From: an uncultured Lachnospiraceae bacterium | GTDB taxonomy: Bacteria > Bacillota > Clostridia > Lachnospirales > Lachnospiraceae | Assembly (NCBI GenBank): GCA_910588535.1 | Contig: CAJUOO010000065.1 | Location: 1 to 17,579, forward strand | DNA: 17,579 bases | Reading direction: 5' to 3' | In this document: positions 13,746 to 17,579 of the stretch, one piece after another | Numbering within the stretch: the first letter of the stretch is position 1 | Layout: every line of letters begins with the position of its first letter | Position numbers and translations under genes: made by a program | The notes under the pieces: generated by a model | Database searches by the model: none | What the model was told of the DNA's origin: nothing | What the model saw: the letters and a program-made list of their open reading frames with translations, nothing else

Positions 13746-15263
13746 TTACTTACCGTTTAACTCATCCAATACCTTCTGTACATTGAGCATCTCTGCATTT
13801 TCCTTGTACTTTGCCATACCCTCTTCTACTGTCATATCGCCAACCAGAACCTTAGCAAGAATTTCTTCTCTGATTGCCTTTAAGTCAGCGTTGATTCTAT
13901 TCAATGTGTCAGATACAGGGAACGCTGTCTTCTGAACACCGAATTTGTTGATAACTGCGAGGGAATCCTTACAAGCATCAGACAATTCCTGATTCTTATC
14001 TGTCACCTCAAGAGGAGAGATGCACATCCAAGGAGTGATCCATGCTTTCTTTAAAGGCTCCTCTGGCTTGGATAAACTTGGAAGTGGAACAAGGTTGTTG
14101 CCTTCCTGCTTCCAGTGAAGATTCTCCACACCACTCTGGAACAGTACCTGTCCCTCACCGCCATCATGAGAGTACTCGATAAAATACTTAAAGATGGAAG
14201 CTGCTTTGTCATCATCCAGCTTGTTGGACATAACAATTACCTTTGGCACGGAGAACAAATAGGTTGCTCCCTCGATCGGGTCCATTGCCAGAACATCTGC
14301 CTCAGGTACATTTACTTGAAGACGGTTGGTCAAAGTTTCACCCCAGTTGCCGCCCCAGTAATTGAATACACCGACGGAACCGCCATACCACTGATCACGG
14401 CATGCACCTGTCGTGTTAGTGATAACCTCAAGGTCAATTAAGCCCTCCGCATACGCCTCGCGAAGCCTTGTCATCGCACCAATCATATTATCCTGCGCAA
14501 ATCCATCCACCCATTCTCCATTGACCTTGACAAAATCTGTGCTGGCATCTTGATAAAATTCTGGCAGGTTCTGTGTATTGAATACACCCGGTGCAGTAAG
14601 CGGAACTGTACATTCCTCTATCTGATCCTTAAATGCGCGAAGCATATCTGTAAATTCCTGATAATTCTTAGGAACAGCCATATTCAATCTGTCCAGCCAG
14701 TCCTTTCTAACATAAGTTACAGCTCCGCTGGCAATTTCAGGTGGTACTCCATAGATCTTTCCATCGATGCGAAGCGCATCCCACACAGCAGAATCTACTT
14801 TAGTAAACAGATCAGAATTCTCAATCAAGGCTGTCTGATCATAGATTGCATTCTGCTTTGCATACACACCAAGCTTCTGCTCACCATTTAAGTCAAATAC
14901 ATCTGGCACAGAGCCCGATGCAAATGCCAGCTCAAGAATGGTATTATATTCATTGTTGGATACGATCTCCAGATTCAGTTTAATGCCGGTTAAGCGCTCA
15001 AATTCCTCTGCCCACTGAGCAGTACCATTCTCCTCACTCATACCATCATGTACCATCCAGTGAATGCTGTCTGGCTTTTTCACCTCTTCTGTTCCTGCCG
15101 CTGTTGTTGGAGCAGCCGTCGTCGTATTATTTCCAGAAGATGCCGTTGTTGTCGGGGCAGGTGTTGTGGTTGGGGTATTGTTGTTCCCGCCACAGCCTGC
15201 AACCATGGTGGAAATCATAGCTGCCGTCAACATCAGAGATGTCAATTTCTTTGTGTTTCTCAT
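13746..15263 (-). CDS. Extracellular solute-binding lipoprotein of a sugar ABC importer
   Basis: A 505-residue lipoprotein that captures the transported sugar or oligosaccharide outside the cell. The signal peptide ends in the lipobox MVAGC (Cys24). A Thr/Ala/Pro/Asn-rich linker (about 25-60) follows, then the periplasmic-binding-protein fold, with WAEEFERLTGIKLNLE, LELAFASGSVPDVFDL, DGKIYGVPPEIASGAVTYVRKDWLDRL and a C-terminal VEEGMAKYKENAEMLNVQKVLDELN. Family affinity is to LplA/YtcQ-like proteins, which travel with LplB and LplC permeases. The substrate cannot be read from the sequence. The ATG at 15263 follows AAAGGAGG by about eight bases; an in-frame ATG 39 bases upstream lacks one. It is last in the operon, 64 bases after the second permease. 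Confidence 0.9.
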   Translation of the reverse strand: MRNTKKLTSLMLTAAMISTMVAGCGGNNNTPTTTPAPTTTASSGNNTTTAAPTTAAGTEEVKKPDSIHWMVHDGMSEENGTAQWAEEFERLTGIKLNLEIVSNNEYNTILELAFASGSVPDVFDLNGEQKLGVYAKQNAIYDQTALIENSDLFTKVDSAVWDALRIDGKIYGVPPEIASGAVTYVRKDWLDRLNMAVPKNYQEFTDMLRAFKDQIEECTVPLTAPGVFNTQNLPEFYQDASTDFVKVNGEWVDGFAQDNMIGAMTRLREAYAEGLIDLEVITNTTGACRDQWYGGSVGVFNYWGGNWGETLTNRLQVNVPEADVLAMDPIEGATYLFSVPKVIVMSNKLDDDKAASIFKYFIEYSHDGGEGQVLFQSGVENLHWKQEGNNLVPLPSLSKPEEPLKKAWITPWMCISPLEVTDKNQELSDACKDSLAVINKFGVQKTAFPVSDTLNRINADLKAIREEILAKVLVGDMTVEEGMAKYKENAEMLNVQKVLDELNGK

Positions 15264-15327
15264 AATAAAATCCTCCTTTAAGATTCTATAGTAAATGTTC
15301 ATTACTACCTTATAAAAATTTCATTCT

Positions 15328-16212
15328 TTAACCTTTCACCGCTCCTACTGTCACGCCCTTTACAAAGTATTTCTGCAAAAATGGGTATATCAACAAAAAC
15401 GGAAGTACCACCACAATAACCACGGCTGATTTTAACATTTCCTCTGAGAGCGTGATGCTTGTACCAGAGATACCATCGTTGAGAATCAGATCTCTTACTT
15501 TCACCTGAAAGTTCTTCCACTTGCTGTCCTGAATATAAAGAATAAAATGCATGTACTCATTCCACATTCCGACCGCGATAAACAATCCAATAGAGGCAAG
15601 CGCCGGTTTCGAAAGCGGAAGCACCACCTTCCAGAATGTCATAAGCGGCGTACAGCCATCTAAAGATGCGGCCTCATACAATGTCTCTGGTATCGTCTCA
15701 AAAAAGCTCTTCATCAGAATAATATTGTACGCGCCGAGACAACATGGCAAGATAACAGATAAAATTACATTATTCATAAAGCCAAGATTCTTAATATTCA
15801 GATATGTAGGAATCAAGCCACCACTGAACATCATGGTAAATAAAATCATATTAATAAAAAACTTATGTCCCGGCATCTCTTTTTGCATAATAACATATGC
15901 GGCCAATGTTACCAGCAAAAGTCCCAGACCAGTAGACAGAATTGTAGTATATACCGACACGACGAATGGTCTATAAAGCGCCACAGTTCCTATAATCTGC
16001 TTGTACGCGCCGAAATCCCACGCCTTCGGCCACAGACGAATCCCATAGGTCGTAGGATCAACCGAATCCACAAACACCTTTAAGAGAGGTATAATCATCA
16101 AAGCCATCAAAATCAATAAAAATCCAATATCAAAGATTAAGAACAGAGCTCTGGCACGATGTCCCGGCTTAAAGGATATTTTTTCTTTCTCCATTGCATC
16201 ACTATCATTCAT
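15328..16212 (-). CDS. Sugar ABC transporter permease, LplC/YtcP-like
   Basis: A 294-residue inner-membrane permease with six predicted helices (first at about 22-47). The cytoplasmic EAA loop that docks on the ATPase is YEAASLDGCTPLMTFWKVVL (179-198), continuing into PLSKPA. The C-terminus ends PFLLIYPFLQKYFVKGVTVGAVKG, characteristic of CUT1-type MalG-like permeases. The ATG overlaps the stop of the upstream permease by four bases (ATGA), so the two are translationally coupled and made in equal amounts. Confidence 0.93.
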   Translation of the reverse strand: MNDSDAMEKEKISFKPGHRARALFLIFDIGFLLILMALMIIPLLKVFVDSVDPTTYGIRLWPKAWDFGAYKQIIGTVALYRPFVVSVYTTILSTGLGLLLVTLAAYVIMQKEMPGHKFFINMILFTMMFSGGLIPTYLNIKNLGFMNNVILSVILPCCLGAYNIILMKSFFETIPETLYEAASLDGCTPLMTFWKVVLPLSKPALASIGLFIAVGMWNEYMHFILYIQDSKWKNFQVKVRDLILNDGISGTSITLSEEMLKSAVVIVVVLPFLLIYPFLQKYFVKGVTVGAVKG

Positions 16213-17156
16213 CCTAACACGCCCTCCCCTTTGACTTTCTTGCTTATCTTATTTGCAATTGTCACCAGCAGCACCGATACCACAGACTTAAACAAGCCTG
16301 CTGCCGTTGACATACCATAATCAGCACTTGTAATACCCATGCGGTACACATATGTCTCAATAACATCTGACACGCCAAGCACCATTGAATTTTGCAATAC
16401 CCACACAGAATCAAACAAGTTCAACACTTTGGCAAGATTCAGTATAAATACAGTGAGAATCGTTCCTGAAATTGCTGGAAGCGTGATAAAAATAACCCTC
16501 TGCAGGCGATTTGCGCCGTCAATCTTAGCCGCCTCGTGCATTTCCTGATCCACACCGGCAAGTGCCGCGATAAAGATAATGGTTCCCCAGCCTGTCTCCT
16601 TCCAGCGGTTAATCACATAGAACATAGGGCGCCACCACTTATCATTCGCCAAGAAGTAAATTGGCTCACCTCCAAACATCTCAATCACTGCATTTACAAT
16701 TCCGTTCTTCGGAGAGAGAAACATAGTGAAAATAGATGCTACAACTACCCATGAAATAAAGTGTGGTATGTAGATTACCGTCTGTGATACCTTGCGGAAT
16801 TTGACGCTCTTAATCTCATCAATCAACAGCGCAAGCCCTACACAGCAGATAATACTGAGAACCAGATTCGTGGTACTGATCTGCAGGGTATTTTTAAAAG
16901 CCCTCCAGAACATGGAACTGCTGAACAAAACCTTGAAATTTTCAAATCCGATAAATACTGGATCTGTAAATGGCGTATATTCTGTAAATGCATACAGAAT
17001 TCCTGCCATCGGAAAATATCCATAGATTACTATAGTAAGAAATACTGGAAGGAACATGAGATAAAACCATCGATACTCATAGATTCTCTTCTTCAGGCTC
17101 TTCTGGTGATGGACATTTGCCGCTTGCAGACCATTTTGCTTTTTTAAACCTGCCAT
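16209..17156 (-). CDS. Sugar ABC transporter permease, LplB-like
   Basis: A 315-residue permease and first gene of the importer operon. After a basic cytoplasmic tail (MAGLKKQNGL to LKKRIYEYRW), the first helix carries the LplB-type signature FYLMFLPVFLTIVIYGYFPM, followed by GILYAFTEYTPF and the periplasmic FIGFENFKVLF. The EAA loop is MHEAAKIDGANRLQRVIFIT (206-225), continuing into LPAIS. The ATG at 17156 has AAGGGAG about eight bases upstream. No ATPase gene is present; systems of this family commonly share an MsmK/MsmX-type ATPase encoded elsewhere. Confidence 0.93.
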   Translation of the reverse strand: MAGLKKQNGLQAANVHHQKSLKKRIYEYRWFYLMFLPVFLTIVIYGYFPMAGILYAFTEYTPFTDPVFIGFENFKVLFSSSMFWRAFKNTLQISTTNLVLSIICCVGLALLIDEIKSVKFRKVSQTVIYIPHFISWVVVASIFTMFLSPKNGIVNAVIEMFGGEPIYFLANDKWWRPMFYVINRWKETGWGTIIFIAALAGVDQEMHEAAKIDGANRLQRVIFITLPAISGTILTVFILNLAKVLNLFDSVWVLQNSMVLGVSDVIETYVYRMGITSADYGMSTAAGLFKSVVSVLLVTIANKISKKVKGEGVLG

Positions 17157-17216
17157 AATGAAACTCCCTTCTTTTTATTGATTTCATTTTACAATTCAAA
17201 CATACTCCTAACAAGA

Positions 17217-17245
17217 TCCAAAGCTTTGAAAGAAAGAATTGTCAA
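17217..17245 (-). promoter_or_regulatory. Candidate promoter of the sugar importer operon
   Basis: On the minus strand a perfect TTGACA lies at 17245-17240. The best -10 at 17-18 base spacing (TTTGGA or TTGGAT) is poor. A poor -10 would fit an activator-dependent promoter, but chance occurrence of TTGACA in A/T-rich DNA is possible. Confidence 0.35.
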
Positions 17246-17287
17246 AAATGTATCACTCTATCTGCCCACCATACAATATTTCTAAAA

Positions 17288-17358
17288 ATATAAAAAAAGG
17301 TATCCACAGAAAAAGCCCTGAATTTATTTGCTTTTTCTGTGGATACCTTTCTTTATAT
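17288..17358. terminator. 29-bp stem-loop, probable bidirectional terminator
   Basis: The arms 17288-17316 and 17330-17358 pair with a single A-C mismatch (17295 against 17351) around a 13-base loop. The inner 21 base pairs, from AAAGGTATCC to CAGAAAAAGC, are perfect. A-rich and T-rich flanks allow termination in either direction. It lies about 130 bases upstream of the first permease, between divergent units, where a terminator would have no obvious gene to end. It could insulate the operon from transcription entering from outside the window. Confidence 0.6.
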
Positions 17359-17422
17359 CAAAAATTGTATCTTGACGTAGAAATCAAGTTGAAAAAACCT
17401 TTCTTCCTCTACGTGAGTCTGA

Positions 17423-17458
17423 ACTGTACTTTATACAAGATATTTGTATACATACAGT
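17423..17458. promoter_or_regulatory. Operator-like dyad symmetry
   Basis: Two nested inverted repeats share a centre: actgta (17423-17428) with tacagt (17453-17458), and tatacaa (17432-17438) with ttgtata (17444-17450). The 36-base size and spacing would suit a dimeric regulator acting on the importer operon or on the plus-strand reading frame at the right edge. No regulator gene is in the window. Confidence 0.35.
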
Positions 17459-17510
17459 ACTATCTCATTACTTTTTGTAAATATTATGTTGTATCATTTT
17501 CTGGAAAGAT

Positions 17511-17567
17511 CCGCCCGGCGAACCGCCTGTGGTCCTCCGTCACCCCGCTCTCGCTTAGTGAAAAACG
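17511..17567 (+). repeat. Terminal repeat, right copy
   Basis: Bases 17533-17567 repeat the block at 506-540 (other strand) with 34 of 35 identities. The preceding ccgcccggcgaaccgcctgt (17511-17530) resembles the reverse complement of acaggcagttcgccggactg at 1-20 and of its variant at 231-250. The left-end and right-end sequences are thus mosaics of the same parts in inverted orientation. Confidence 0.8.
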
Positions 17568-17579
17568 CAGCGGACGCTA
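17558..17579 (+). CDS. Start of a second copy of the small repeat-associated ORF (partial)
   Basis: The last 22 bases read GTG AAA AAC GCA GCG GAC GCT, giving VKNAADA, which parallels VKNVMDT at the start of the 261-515 reading frame. The upstream sequence is shared too. The rest lies outside the window. As on the left, no Shine-Dalgarno sequence precedes the GTG, so translation is uncertain. Confidence 0.35.

Noticed and set aside
13412..13786. 124-codon plus-strand ORF
   Set aside because: It crosses the A/T-rich spacer, repeat copy 3, the terminator and the 3' end of the solute-binding protein gene. It has no ribosome site and no recognisable domain.

Overview
The window looks like chromosome of a low-to-medium G+C Gram-positive anaerobe, most likely a member of the Lachnospiraceae (Clostridia). 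The support is indirect: strong AGGAGG-type ribosome binding sites, an LplB/LplC-type sugar ABC system without its own ATPase, VanZ and small DUF6142-like membrane proteins, and an AAA-ATPase_like/PD-(D/E)XK protein of the kind found in many copies in gut Clostridia. I cannot name a genus. Every convincing complete gene is on the minus strand, so the functional order runs from high to low coordinates.

Right part (17.16 to 13.63 kb): a carbohydrate importer operon of two permeases and a solute-binding lipoprotein, ended by a clear terminator. A separate single-gene lipoprotein follows (13.36 to 12.88 kb). It has a perfect-consensus promoter and its own terminator.

Centre (12.80 to 4.58 kb): a probable single long transcription unit. 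It starts at a good promoter ahead of pyrE and continues through a 50-residue membrane protein, a VanZ protein, a DUF6142-like protein, an M29 metallo-aminopeptidase, purE, purM, purN, purD and a coiled-coil protein. Gaps are short or genes overlap, and the next clear terminator is at 4.6 kb. It joins one pyrimidine step (OMP synthesis) with four steps of IMP synthesis.

Left part (4.40 to 0.63 kb): an accessory-looking cassette. A minimal Rnl2-type RNA ligase is followed by an HD-Pnk protein (HD phosphohydrolase domain fused to a 5'-OH polynucleotide kinase). Together they could form a compact RNA end-healing and sealing system. Downstream is an AAA-ATPase_like protein with a C-terminal PD-(D/E)XK nuclease domain; its Walker B glutamate is replaced by alanine. 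I regard this cassette as the most interesting content.

Repeats: both ends of the window carry the same 35-bp block (34/35 identical) at the start of a small repetitive open reading frame, in divergent orientation. The left end also has a degenerate tandem duplication (period about 230 bp) and an inverted repeat around the start of the small reading frame. A second repeat family (about 60 bp, three copies) sits immediately downstream of two rho-independent terminators, always in the same orientation. No tRNA, rRNA, CRISPR array, transposase or integrase was seen.
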